64,000 nucleotides of DNA from Artemia franciscana. Its lineage: Eukaryota; Arthropoda; Branchiopoda; Anostraca; Artemiidae. This document shows positions 36,877-49,402 of the stretch, piece by piece; position 1 is the stretch's first letter, and each line of letters begins with the position of its first letter. The notes beneath the pieces are model-generated. The model worked only from the letters and a program-made list of their open reading frames with translations. It had not been told where the DNA came from and searched no databases. The translations under genes were made by a program, and so were the position numbers. Location: contig NC_088871.1 of NCBI RefSeq assembly GCF_032884065.1, positions 50,736,162 to 50,800,161 of the forward strand. Direction: 5' to 3'.

Positions 36877-37084
36877 TTCTTAACAACTGAGCGTTTCGCT
36901 TATGAAGAATAATATCTCGAGGTAAAACCTGATCACCGACCCTAACGATTGCCACTTCGTCGATAGTTGGAGCATTGTATCTACGCACATGTTGGCCAGG
37001 AGGCGTTTTGTCAGCGGAAATAACAATTTTATGCGTATATGCGTATCAGTAGGCATCAAATCGATGGCTGTTTGAACAGACGCA

Positions 37085-38144
37085 CTAAATTATGATTTTC
37101 GTGGAAAAGATGTTGCAATTGGAAACGATTGTCCTTTCAACGTTGGGAGAAATTCGCAACGTGCATTCAATCAGAATTTCTATCACTGATGAAGTACAAT
37201 TGTAAAAATTTATGATTCTCGCCTGAGAATGTAGAAGGGACCCTGCTCTATGATAAATTTGCCCTTTTACTTTGAAAGTAGACATAAATTGATCTGGAAT
37301 TTCGATTTGGGCTCCAAACGACGTCATTTGGAAACATGAGTTATATTTTCTGATTTTTGACAAAAAACGCTTAGATTCTGACGTAGTTCCAGTAAGGAAA
37401 GTCTTCAATGGCTCTGGTGGTGCAGCCAATAGAGGAAGTTTAACTTTTCCTGAGGCGCAACACATTCCCATTGTTTCACCATTGAATTTCAAGGCCTTTG
37501 CAATAGGGACAAATTTTAGACATTGTCCCGATTTGAACACATCTACTCAAGCTATAATCAACGACTGGGTTGTACCTGAATGCCAGGCGATAACTTTCAG
37601 GTTGCTCTGATTCCTCGGCACGCTTTCTTTTCTTACTTTCTCTATCAGCAGCAAGCCTGATTTCTTGCTGTTCTTGTGATCCTCGGCACGCTTTCTTTTC
37701 TTACTTTCTCTATCAGCAGCAAGCCTGATTTCTTGCTGTTCTTGTAATTCCTCGGCACGCCTTCTTTTTTCACTTTCTCTTTTAGCAGCAAGTCTGCTTC
37801 CGCGTTGCTCTGGTAGTTCCTCGGCACGCTTCTGTTCTTTCTTTCTCTATCAGCCTCAAGCCTGTTTCCTTGCTGTTCTTTTGATTCCTCGGCACGCTTT
37901 CTGTTCTTCTTTCTCTATCAGCCTCAAGCCTGTTTCCCTTGCTGTTCTTTTGATTCCTCGGCACGCCTTCTTTTTTAACTTTCTCTTTAGCAGCAAGTCT
38001 GCTTTCGCGTTGCTCTGGTAGTTCCTCGGCACGCTTTCTTTTCTGACTTTCTCTATCAGCAGCAAGTTTTTTGGCATAGACTCTTTGAGCATCTTCATCG
38101 GCTTTTGCCATGGTAAGTTCATCAGTCATTGTAAACTTAAACAT
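37085..38144 (-). pseudogene. H3 N-terminal region with STPR-like units
   Basis: The start MFKFTMTDELTMAKADEDAQ (38144) opens a short frame of 120 codons. Several 23-residue units follow, broken by one-base deletions (near 37830, near 37907 and near 37985). 37085-37540 holds the zinc-like segment (CCASGKVKL) and the following region. Unit order differs from H2. Confidence 0.75.
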
Positions 38145-38420
38145 TAATAGATTTCTACGTGAACATATGTCTTAAATATCTTGAATGACGTCACCGACAA
38201 AGCAAAAATAACGACAACTAATTTCATGACGTCAGTCAACACAGAAACATGACGTCACCTGATCCACAGACAGACACACAGACAGACAACTTATTTTTTA
38301 TATATATATATAGATAGATATATATGTATTGTGTCGACTGACGTCATGAAGTTAGTTGTCGTCATTTTTGCTATGACGGTGACGTCATTAAAGATATTTA
38401 AGACATGCGTTCACGGTAAA

Positions 38421-38786
38421 ATGTTTAATTGTAAAATGACTGAAGAACCTACAATGACAACAGCCGAGGAAGCTGCTCAAAGAGTCTATTCCAAAAAACT
38501 TGTTGCTGATAGAGAAAGTAAGAAAAGAAAGCGTGCCGAGGAATCACAAGAACAGCAAGAAAACAGGCTTGCAGCTGATAGAGAAAGTAAGAAAAGAAAG
38601 CGTGCCGAGGAATCACAAGAACAGCAAGAAAACAGGCTTGCGGCTAAAGAACGCAAAACCGCGCAGTTAGATGAAAATCCACCTGGAAAGCGAGAGTCAA
38701 AACATATCAAAACTGAAAATGATAGCGATGATGATTGGGTTTGGGATTTTGACTTGGATAAGGTCATCAATGCCTACCAGATTTAA
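38421..38786 (+). CDS. Helitron N-terminal ORF with two STPR-like units
   Basis: I chose ATG 38421 (MFNCKMTEEPTMTTAEEAAQ) because it aligns with the MFKFKMTDE start of H2; an upstream in-frame start at 38331 exists. Two STPR-like units follow (LVADRESKKRKRAEESQEQQ and LAADRESKKRKRAEESQEQQ, each with three more residues). Then AAKERKTAQLDE and the acidic end SDDDWVWDFDLDKVINAYQI before TAA. The product is 121 residues, basic in the middle and acidic at the end. The same layout in 2887-3273 and 39689-40039 shows that this short ORF is a family trait. It is intact here. Confidence 0.65.
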   Translation: MFNCKMTEEPTMTTAEEAAQRVYSKKLVADRESKKRKRAEESQEQQENRLAADRESKKRKRAEESQEQQENRLAAKERKTAQLDENPPGKRESKHIKTENDSDDDWVWDFDLDKVINAYQI

Positions 38787-38929
38787 GTTAAAAACAAAGG
38801 TTCGGCGATATGTACTTCATAGTGACGCTGAAAAATAAAGAAGAAAAAAAAACTGAAAAAATGTAAAAACTAAAAAAAACTAAAAAGAAAAAACACTCAA
38901 AGATAAATTACAAAAATTACAGACTGGGA

Positions 38930-39180
38930 CACCCGGACACAAATCACGACCAGGAATATAAATGACGACCGGGACACAGGGACACAACTACAACGGGACG
39001 CCGGGGGCACAGGCGGAATATATAATTGACGACTGAGACACAGGGATTGTTTGAATAGAAATTACAGACCGGGACACCGGGACACAAATGACGACCGGGA
39101 CACTGGGACACAGGGAATATAAATGATGACCGGGACACTCAAAGAGAAATTACAAACTGGGACACCAGGACACAAATGAC
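38930..39180. repeat. GGGACAC satellite inside Helitron
   Basis: Units of about 26-54 bp built on aatgacgaccgggacac. The same satellite lies at 40170-40550, 61375-61745 and 62610-62760, and reversed at 33310-33845. Confidence 0.85.
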
Positions 39181-39387
39181 AACCGGGACACAGAGAATTA
39201 AATGCTATTTATATGCTCAGACAATGGGACAGCGAAGAATGTTGTATATTCGCATGTTTACGTAGTTAAAAATATATATTTATATCTATCTCTATTCACA
39301 GGTGGGACACAGGACACAGCTACAATGGCGCGTAACTAATATGGCGCGTAACGACTTACGCGCGCGGGGGGGTGCCCCAACAGCTAG

Positions 39388-40871
<1,484 letters not shown>

Positions 40872-40945
<74 letters not shown>

Positions 40946-40955
40946 TATATATATA

Positions 40956-41042
<87 letters not shown>
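40872..41042. repeat. (TA)n tract ending in (TAA)n
   Basis: It separates the truncated Helitron from the retrotransposon. The (TAA)n part (41041-41070) belongs to the retroelement 3' tail (TTA on its coding strand). Confidence 0.95.
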
Positions 41043-41046
<4 letters not shown>

Positions 41047-41245
41047 ATATAATAATAATAATAATAATAATTTATTTGTTACCCGCTTGTTTTGACAAAT
41101 TAAGCGGAGTAAAAACATTAAGGAAAGAAAACGAAATAACACAAACAATAAATTAATACAGTCTAATCAAAGGGTGGTAAGGCCCAAGCGTTGACAGGCC
41201 TCAGCACCTAATCTAGCATAGAGTTTTTTATAAACGAAAATAATA

Positions 41246-43769
41246 TCAGTGGCACAAAACTTCTGATAATCTTCTGATTTCTATAAGAACGCGGCAGATA
41301 CAATAAATATTACAATAACGAAAATACATAACTCTTATGCCCTGCAAATCTTGATTATTAAACAACGGGCGCAAACCGGAAAGAAACAATATAGAATGAT
41401 CGCAATATGTTGAATAAAGTCTGGATAAAGCCTTTCGTGAAAATCTGCCTCGGTTCGGGACAATTTTTGCGTACCCTTTTTTAAGTTTACTTTTAATATC
41501 ATTTAGCCCACAAGATCGAAAAGCCGATAAAGATGAACAAATATTAATACCAAGCCACCGAATCGAAGAAACGAGCTTAACTGAAAAATAACCATAATCA
41601 AGATCACTACTTTGATGCTTAGCATTAAAAACTAAATATTCACATTTTTCAGTATTAAGTTTGAGGCCGATTTCCTCAAAAGACTTAGAAACAAGCTGGG
41701 TCGACTTAATTAGGCTAGATTTAGTGCGGCTGATCAATGTACGAAAGATTAGTTAGGCCTAAAAAGCATGATGGATTAATACGTGGCAAAACAGAATAAA
41801 GACAAGCATTAAAAAGATAAGGGAATAAGACTCCTTGCCTAAGACCAGAACGGATGGGGATATTACCAACGTAGGTGTCACCTGACTTGAGTCGAACATA
41901 TGAATTAGCATACCAAAAACGAAGAGTTGATATAATAGACACATTTGCACCAAGTTGGATTAAAGAATACCAAAGTTGGCTATGACAAATTGAATCAAAA
42001 GCTTTTGAAACATCGAGAGCACAAAAATGAACCTCAAAACCATTTTTATGCGCTTCAAGTAATAGCGAAACTATAGCACGATGAGCATGTTGGCATCCTA
42101 TATACGGCTTAAAGCAAACTGATTAGACATATAATCTACATTAGACAGGAGATCAGGGAGCAAAACATATTCAAATACTTTACTTAAAGTACAAGCAACC
42201 GTAATAGGCCTATACGAAGCGCAACTAGTTGGGTCCTTACCGCGTTTCAAAATTGACGTAATGTTACCAACTAAAAAAGAATCAGGGACTAAAGAAGAGC
42301 ATAAACACATCTGAAAAAGTAACTGCAAGTGATAAACTAATTCCTCCGAATCGGTGTTGAGGTGAAAAGCACTGATCCCGTCTATATCATAAGATTTCGA
42401 TTTAAGTCTCTCTACACTTCTTTTGACACGGTCAACACTAACGGGAGGTACATGACCTTGAATGATTTTGTTAGGCAACAGATTAGAACAGAGCTTGGCA
42501 AAACGAAAATGAACCGCATATATCACTGTATCGAAAATGTTACTATAATGATTGATCCATGATACATTAGGGATTCGGTCAGCCGTAGGCGATCTATCAA
42601 ACTTCGCGACATTGATCACTTTTTTCCACTGGCTAGGAGACTTAGGAAATTCAGCACCATTGTACCTAATTTTTCGAAGATAGCGTTTAAAATCAAGCTT
42701 TGTTCTTTGTTTAATATCGAAAACATTACCCCTTAAGGGGCGGCCGCAAGCTATACAAATTTTAGCCACAACTTAGCCCGATTTTTTATTGTTTTGAGCT
42801 CTGGGTCATTCTTCCAAATTTGAACTTCTTGTTTTTGCTCTAAGCGACATAGGGGAACAGCTACTTCTTCAGACCTCTTTAAGCACGATACAATGTGGCT
42901 ATAATAAATATTAAGCTGAATTCTGGCTTGTGGGGACCCAACGCTTGTACACAACAGATTAAAAGGGACTTTAATCGTTGATAGAAGGCTAACAAGCGTA
43001 GAAAAATAAAGAGGCCAGTCAGCTTTGTTCCATTCTCTTTTAGAAATCCATTTTCTAGAATTGGGACGAAGGTTCTTCTCCGCAGTAGCATTAAGGGTAA
43101 CAGTGAGGGATAGGGGGAGATGGTCGTAATCACGCTCATCCTGATCAACATGGACTTCGCCACAGATGAGACCAGAAGAAACGATACAATGGTCAGTGTC
43201 TGAAAGTGAGCCACTATTATGGATATAGGAATGGGAGGCATCTTTCTTCAAAATTTTGTAACTATTCGGTAGGAATCTAACAGAAGCTCAGTCCGCACTG
43301 ATGAAGAGTGAATGTTACAGTTCAGATCACCGATTAATAACCAATCCAGTCCACTACTCTCATGCCATTCAAAAGACTTTTTATTAATGCGCAAAATTTG
43401 TAAATTTAGTTAAACTTCGGAGGGATTTCTGGTCGCAGGGGAGATACACATTAATGAGACAAGGTTGGCAAGACGAATAGCAATATAACAATCACTCTCG
43501 TGATAGCATAAAGGGGGTGGTGAAAACAGCGTCTTTTTTATTAAACATGCTAGGCCACCTGATGGTCTGCCAGAGGTTTTGCGTGCACTTTTAGAAAAAA
43601 CTGAGTGTTCGTTACTTCTCCTGTAGGGAGTTTAAGCTCACTAAAGGTAGGAGATGCTCTGGAGGAATAAAACATCAAAATTTTCTAATTTCTGATCTAA
43701 AGAAACGTCTTTATCCTTAGTACCGTTAATATTGAACGAACATATAGTGAAATTAGTCTTAGCACTCAT
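41246..43769 (-). pseudogene. Retrotransposon ORF2 (endonuclease and RT), broken
   Basis: From ATG 43769 the strand reads FTICSFNINGTKDKDVSLDQ KLENFDVLFLQ, the start of an AP endonuclease domain, then a TAG. RPSGGLACLI and DWLLIGDLNCN follow with further breaks. The RT has GNITSILKRGK, SYRPITVACTLSK, ALDVSKAFDS (box A), and SGLRQGVLFPYLFNACL (box B). Where YADD should be, the strand reads LSYIDQPH before TAG, so a short deletion removed the catalytic box. The C-terminal part (41246-41737) is open. Confidence 0.85.
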
Positions 43770-44791
43770 TTTCTAGTATAGGACGATCGTTTCGACAGAA
43801 GTTCACGAAGAATTCGGCATTTCATTGAAAATGACACATGATTGCCTTGACAGTTCGCACATTTTGGTGTAGCCTGGCACGGAGAATCAGGCGAGGATTC
43901 ATGTTGCCCTGCGCAACGGGAGCAGCATTTTTCTTTATCACAATTTGATTTTAAGTGATTTGGTGATTGGCAATTATAACAGCATTTGGGTGGGCGTTGG
44001 TATTCGTAAACTCGATATATCTCATACCCAATCTTTATACCAAGTCGAAGTGCATTAGCCAGCGCAACAGCGTTTTCAAAAAACACTCTAACAGCCAAAG
44101 AATTGCCTATTCGCTTCGCATGAGTAATATTATTGCAATCAATTAACATTTCCTCATCAAAATTGGTCGGTATACCTTTAATGATTCCAATATATTTCGT
44201 TTCTTTTACTTTGACGTCACAATCTCTCATTACATTTGGAACGGCATTGCAAAAGTTCCTTGCAGCAATCTTGTCAATTCGTACCACTAGCTTATCGCCA
44301 GAGGGCTTAATGCTGTGAATACATTCATGACCTGGAATAGAGTCTATTATTTCGCGACGCTTGGCAGAATTATCTAATTCTGATGGGACTTTAGAAATAA
44401 CAACGGTCGTCAGATCGGGATTCAATGACTGAGCGCCAGGGCTGCTAAGAGGGGGGAATTTAAGATCATACGACGAAATCTTCTCACGGATTTGCTTAAG
44501 TTCCGAATCAATGCTTACAAGCTTTGAGGCGAAGCTAGAATAAGCCACAGCAGGAATAACAGGAACCTCGGTAGGTAAAATAATCACGTATGTAGGCAAA
44601 GACAAATTTTCGCTGTCGCATTTCTGGAAGATTTCCATCATGTCCTTAATGTGACGGTAATTAGCTTGATCGCCTTGGCGTCTTTGCACACGTTCACCCT
44701 CGTAAACATGAGACCAAAGTTCTATTTTAGCCGCCATAACAGACTTCTCATCGAAAAAACCCAACAGCATGGTTAGCAATAACTTCATCAC
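43766..44791 (-). CDS. Retrotransposon ORF1 (Gag-like) with zinc knuckles
   Basis: The ORF has 341 codons, starting MMKLLLTMLLGFFDE. The C-terminal part has three Cys/His knuckles: CCYNCQSPNHLKSNC, CSRCAGQHESSPDSPC, and CANCQGNHVSFSMKC. A middle region (about residues 110-260) has the pattern of an RRM-like or esterase-free ORF1p domain. It would bind the element RNA. The stop TGA overlaps the ATG of ORF2 by the sequence ATGA (43766-43769). The frame is intact. Confidence 0.85.
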   Translation of the reverse strand: MMKLLLTMLLGFFDEKSVMAAKIELWSHVYEGERVQRRQGDQANYRHIKDMMEIFQKCDSENLSLPTYVIILPTEVPVIPAVAYSSFASKLVSIDSELKQIREKISSYDLKFPPLSSPGAQSLNPDLTTVVISKVPSELDNSAKRREIIDSIPGHECIHSIKPSGDKLVVRIDKIAARNFCNAVPNVMRDCDVKVKETKYIGIIKGIPTNFDEEMLIDCNNITHAKRIGNSLAVRVFFENAVALANALRLGIKIGYEIYRVYEYQRPPKCCYNCQSPNHLKSNCDKEKCCSRCAGQHESSPDSPCQATPKCANCQGNHVSFSMKCRILRELLSKRSSYTRK

Positions 44792-44863
44792 TTACTCCTT
44801 TTTTAAGATTTGATTGCACGAAATTCAACACCGACGAATGTACATATTCCGTCATAAATGGTA

Positions 44864-44963
44864 NNNNNNNNNNNNNNNNNNNNNNNNNNNNNNNNNNNNN
44901 NNNNNNNNNNNNNNNNNNNNNNNNNNNNNNNNNNNNNNNNNNNNNNNNNNNNNNNNNNNNNNN
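44864..44963. other. Assembly gap (100 N)
   Basis: Exactly 100 N, the usual placeholder for a gap of unknown size. The frames that run through it are artefacts. Confidence 1.
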
Positions 44964-45785
44964 TCATTAAAGCAAAAAGGGCATGGTCCCAGCTAATACC
45001 TTTTTGGTAACCAAATTGGTGGGGTGTGACATAACATTTAGAAACAATTTTATCTAAAATAACTGAATCAATTAATTTAAAGATAGTACGAGAAACTGTT
45101 ATTGGTCAGAACGAATTACACGCTGTAAGGTCCTTTTTGCCTTTTTTCGGGATAGGGGTTATTTGACCATTTAAAAATTGATAAGGAACAACTCTATTTT
45201 CAATAGACATTTGAAGAAGTAGAGATAAATAGTTAAAAAGAAAACACTTGCATAATCAAAATGTCTGGGAGTAATTCCATCAACTCCCGTGGAGTTTCTT
45301 TGCTTCAGTTTTTTACAATAAAACAATACATCACTTGACTTAATTATGAATGTCGAAGTTTTATTGCGTTTTTTCAGACATGTACTTACATCTTTTTCAA
45401 ATTTTGATTCAGGAATAGGCAGGACAAAAAACTCATGTTTATAATAGTTTATCCACTCAGACTCAGGAATATTATTGGCACAAATGTATTCACAAGGGCG
45501 TTCAAAATTTTTTCCAGAGCTTTGAAGGGTTCTCTGCAATTTTATGAGCGTTTTTCTCAATAAGATCAGCCTTATGTTTTCTTAACATTTTAGCAAAAAA
45601 CATTTAGAATGTAGCCGCAAACTATGAACAGTCTCAGACTTTGGCCTACCACAATCCCTCCAAATATTCAGCCGATTTTTTAAAATACTCGCACGTGGAT
45701 ATAAGGGAAGGGTTTTTTGACCAACCTTGAACTTGACAGCCTTACCTAACCCGCTTGCACGGGACAACTGAAGCTTCAGCACACT
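44964..45785 (-). mobile_element. Second non-LTR retrotransposon fragment
   Basis: The reverse strand has KLKQRNSTGVDGITPRHF (45240-45330), ITPIPKKGKKDLTACNSF (about 45105-45165), PITVSRTIFKLIDSVIL, and YVTPHQFGYQKGISWDHALF (44975-45035). These are N-terminal RT blocks. It differs in sequence from the element at 41043-44810. The rest is lost in the gap. A stop within the F-stop-P position shows decay. Confidence 0.7.
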
Positions 45786-46258
<473 letters not shown>

Positions 46259-46317
46259 TTGTAAACACTCGTGGACGAATATTACTTAATAAGCAGCTAA
46301 TATTTTTATGTTTTCAG

Positions 46318-46443
46318 GGGACAGTACTTCCAGATAGCAGATGGTTAACAAAATTTAAGACTGTTCAGGGGTTGAACTGGTTTCAGAGTGGTATCTGGCA
46401 CCATCATCGACTTGGTATCAACGCTTCCGATAAGATTTTAGAG
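46318..46443 (+). CDS. Candidate exon of an unidentified gene
   Basis: Acceptor tatgttttcag and donor gag|gtaatt flank 42 codons, phase 0 to 0. It encodes GTVLPDSRWLTKFKTVQGLN, WFQSGIWHHHRLGINASDKI and LE. Trp/His-rich composition and good splice sites speak for a real exon. Its phase does not fit the last certain ZNFX1 exon (32212, phase 1), and the sequence does not resemble ZNFX1. I do not recognise the family. Confidence 0.45.
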
Positions 46444-48540
46444 GTAATTTTACTTCTTGTATATGCCAGCCACGTTTCTAAATTGTCAAAGTTGTCTTCC
46501 TCAGAAATCTCACATGCAAAACTCACTCATATGAAGTGCAATTACTTCCAATAAGGGAAATTTTGAAGATTATTATCCCAAAGATTGCTTTTCTAACCAA
46601 AGTCTTTAAAGAGCTGTCTCATTATTCCTGAGAACTCTAATAGAAGGAATAGTTTCAGCCAACCGCAACAGTCATATATATTGTGCAAATTTGAATTTTC
46701 TAATTGCACTGAAGTTTAGATATTAGCTTGAATTAAGCTTCTTAAATGAGAGCGTATTTATTTTGCTCAATAACATATTGTCATAACAAAAAATTTAGAG
46801 AATTAAGATATATCCTTTCGGTATGTCATTCTGAGTTGTTTTGAATTAATGCAATGTAAGGGCAATAATGATGACTTTGAACTACCAGCCGAATAAACTA
46901 TGGGAATTTGACATTGAACAAAAAGTTACAGGAATTGAAAAATCAACCACTCATTATATTAGTCTCTGGCCAAATCCTCTGGCAAATTTGTGAAAGACCA
47001 ACACCATCCACAAATTGTGAATAATGTTGTTACTATGTTTGTGTTCCTTGCTGTTTATAATGTAAGCCCCATGGTTAATATTGTATATATTCCACTTTTC
47101 TTTAATTATTTTCTTGTTATTGATAACATATGTTTTGAATTTTAATTGTTTCTATCCTAGTACCAAGGACTGTGAAAACAAAAAATTATTGGACCAAGTA
47201 GCTCAAGAAGGTTAATTTTGCTTTGAAGTATAGATGTCTTTAAATACTAGCCCCCAACAGAGAGCAGAGCTTTTAAAGTTGGATATATTAAATAAGAGTC
47301 AATAGAAAACACAAAATAAATGGAACGTCCCACCTCTTGATTGTAAGGGAATAGAGAGACTGTCAATATTTGAGTTTTTAATGTATATAAACTGTTGTAG
47401 AGTTTAAATGATTAATTCTGCCTATTTTCATGGCCTAATCTGGTAACACTGACAAAAGTGTAGCATTCTTCTAAAATTTTAGTAATTTTCAATAACTTGA
47501 AAGAAAAATTGTTGCAAATAGCACTTTTCATGTGCGAATATACCTAAGGAATAGAGTATATAATACTATATATTTAATATATTTAAACAAAATTATACAA
47601 AATAAAATATATTGTATTTTGATAGCCTCGGTAGTTACGTGCTCGCCTTTAAGTATTCATATTTTATTACAGCTTTGAGTTCTATGGTGTAGACATTGAT
47701 GCTTAATAATCACTCCTTAGGAGCAACAAACAAGTAAATATAGGGCTTAAGTAAAATGCCTACATAAATGTTTCTGCTAGTATCAAGGGAATCTATGATT
47801 GAAATTTATGCCACAGTGTTTATTAGAGGTGAGAAAGAGCTGTAATACAGTGTGCCACAAAGCTTAAAGAAATAACATAACTTTTAATATCATTGGTTTT
47901 CATGTTTCCCTTGTTAACTCACAATTCATGGAATATACAACTTTTGGAGTATGGGTTAGAATTTTCCGCTATTAAATTGATTTATTCCTTCATTGACCTT
48001 CAGTGATGCTAATTTAAAAAACATAAAATTCATTAGGTTATAGGTTACCTATCAAATGTTACCTATCACCCCCAAAAACTCGAGGGATCTTAATGAAAAT
48101 GTAACTAACAGTTTCAGCATAATATAGAACTTTACAAATATTATAGGCCAACTAGCCCCCCATCCAGACCCCTTTTTTCCGAAATAAGTACTTCAGAAAT
48201 GAGAAAATTGTACCCCCCCCCACCCAAAAAATACCTTAAAACTGTTGATACTATTTTGTAACATACTCTGCAACAATATAAGGGACAGAGCGACGCTCGG
48301 TTTCTTTGTACTATTTTTATTCTTTATCAATTTTTAATGCTGTCTTTTTTTTTTCTTTGAGTGGACTCATCCCAATCAGTCAGGGGCGTGATTTGCCAGG
48401 ACTTGGAGACAACTGCCCCTCCCTGAATTTGGTTTAAGTATAAGTTGGTTAGACTGAGCTTTTTGCAAATAGTGAGATTTGCTTCAGCCGAGTTTTATTT
48501 TGTTAAATATTGTTCTAAGAATCTCAACGGATTTTTCTTT
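46444..48540. other. Unassigned AT-rich stretch
   Basis: No gene or repeat was recognised in 2.1 kb. A short piece (acc aag gac tgt ..., 47161-47210) follows a tttctatcctag acceptor and has a frame of 16 codons ending at a stop; this is too weak to call. Confidence 0.35.
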
Positions 48541-48546
48541 TTGAAG

Positions 48547-48909
48547 CGAGTGAAAGAGCAGCTATCCGGTTCAGGATGTCCTTTTGAGATGGTTTAGACT
48601 CTGATTGAGAATTCAAATGAAAGTCGATGGCCTCTTGGCCTACGCTCTCATGAAGCTCGAAGAGCAAACTGGAATCGATTAAAGGACTATGGCCGTCGTG
48701 ATGGGGACCTTGTTACTGTACCGCAATGTTGCTATAAAGCAAATCGTCGTGTTGGGGACAATGTTACTATACGGAATGTTCCTAGACTGAAAGCAGGAAT
48801 TAATCTTATAATGGCATCAGATAATGCTCACATGGACCAAGACTTATTTGTAATTAATCCTGGATTTTTAGTCTTAAGCATGGTGCACAATTCAAACAGT
48901 TCCTGGTAA
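48547..48909 (+). pseudogene. Coding-like relic of unknown family
   Basis: The frame reads RVKEQLSGSGCPFEMV, a TAG, then 103 open codons, including SRWPLGLRSHEARRANWNRL, KDYGRRDGDLVTVPQ and LKAGINLIMASDNAHMD, to a TAA. Codon and residue use are protein-like, in contrast with the flanks. A 45-bp internal direct repeat (cgtcgtgatggggacctt and cgtcgtgttggggacaat) gives RRDGDLVTVP and RRVGDNVTIR. No start codon is present at the front. It may be a decayed gene, a retrocopy or two exons; the family is not recognised. Confidence 0.35.
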
Positions 48910-49402
48910 AGGTGTAACGCACAGTTTAGTTGAAACAATTTGACACAGTTTTGTGACAATGAACTGTTTGATAGTCACTGACAAAAATGAAAGGTTTTTG
49001 ATAACAAGTATTACATCAAGATAATCTGCGTTTTAACCTAATTCCAAATATATAAGAGTCAATAAGTTTTAAGTTCGAGCCTGAGAAAATGTGTTTGATC
49101 TTTTCGTGTTGGTATAGTTTCATATTTGCGTTTGAAGATAATAAAATTGATCACTTCAAGTGCTTACCTCGAATTTTTAGTATTCCCGCTTTGTTTGTGT
49201 TTCATACTTGCATTTGAGGATAGTAAAGTTCATCTCTTCAAGTGTTTACCTCAAATTTTTAAAGTGTTGAAACGGACTTTAAAGCGTGTTTGGACTTCTG
49301 TGCATTTTATGTCCTAACCAATAAAACTAAGCGCAAAGAATTTTCAGTTTCTCCAATTAGTTTCAGCAAATATTCATAGTTATTCTGTTTTTTTTTTACA
49401 GA
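48910..49402. other. Unassigned stretch
   Basis: It holds two imperfect direct repeats (about 49125-49180 and 49205-49265, ataataaaattgatcacttcaagtgcttacctc type). No gene recognised. Confidence 0.4.

Larger units (their letters stand above)
33935..38314 (-). mobile_element. Helitron copy H3, rearranged
   Basis: The 3' end is CTAG (33935-33938) with the double hairpin. The 5' end is near 38313 (tctatatatatata side) after the leader with TGACGTCA near 38185, 38226 and 38252. Reading 5' to 3': N-terminal ORF fragments, Rep, then a jump near 35670 into the helicase middle, then the helicase tail twice. It lacks Walker A and B. Many single-base deletions break the frames. It is not functional. 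Confidence 0.88.
38320..39387 (+). mobile_element. Non-autonomous Helitron (+) with N-terminal ORF
   Basis: It starts just right of the H3 5' end in the opposite direction (head to head). The leader has TGACGTCA near 38339 and 38382. The ORF 38421-38786 follows, then a (actaaaaa)n part, a GGGACAC-type satellite (38930-39180), and ends with a shortened hairpin and CTAG (39384-39387). The Rep and helicase are absent. Confidence 0.8.
41043..44810 (-). mobile_element. Non-LTR retrotransposon, two ORFs, I/Jockey-like
   Basis: The reverse-strand element has ORF1 (43766-44791) and ORF2 (41246-43769), and a short (TTA)n 3' tail. The zinc knuckles in ORF1, the endonuclease and the RT order fit I/Jockey-type elements; the exact clade cannot be set by eye. 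The 5' end is within 44800-44863, close to an assembly gap. ORF2 is broken, so the copy is dead. Confidence 0.85.

Noticed and set aside
47161..47215. Possible small exon after tttctatcctag
   Set aside because: Only 16-17 codons before a stop, no phase partner, no recognisable motif.
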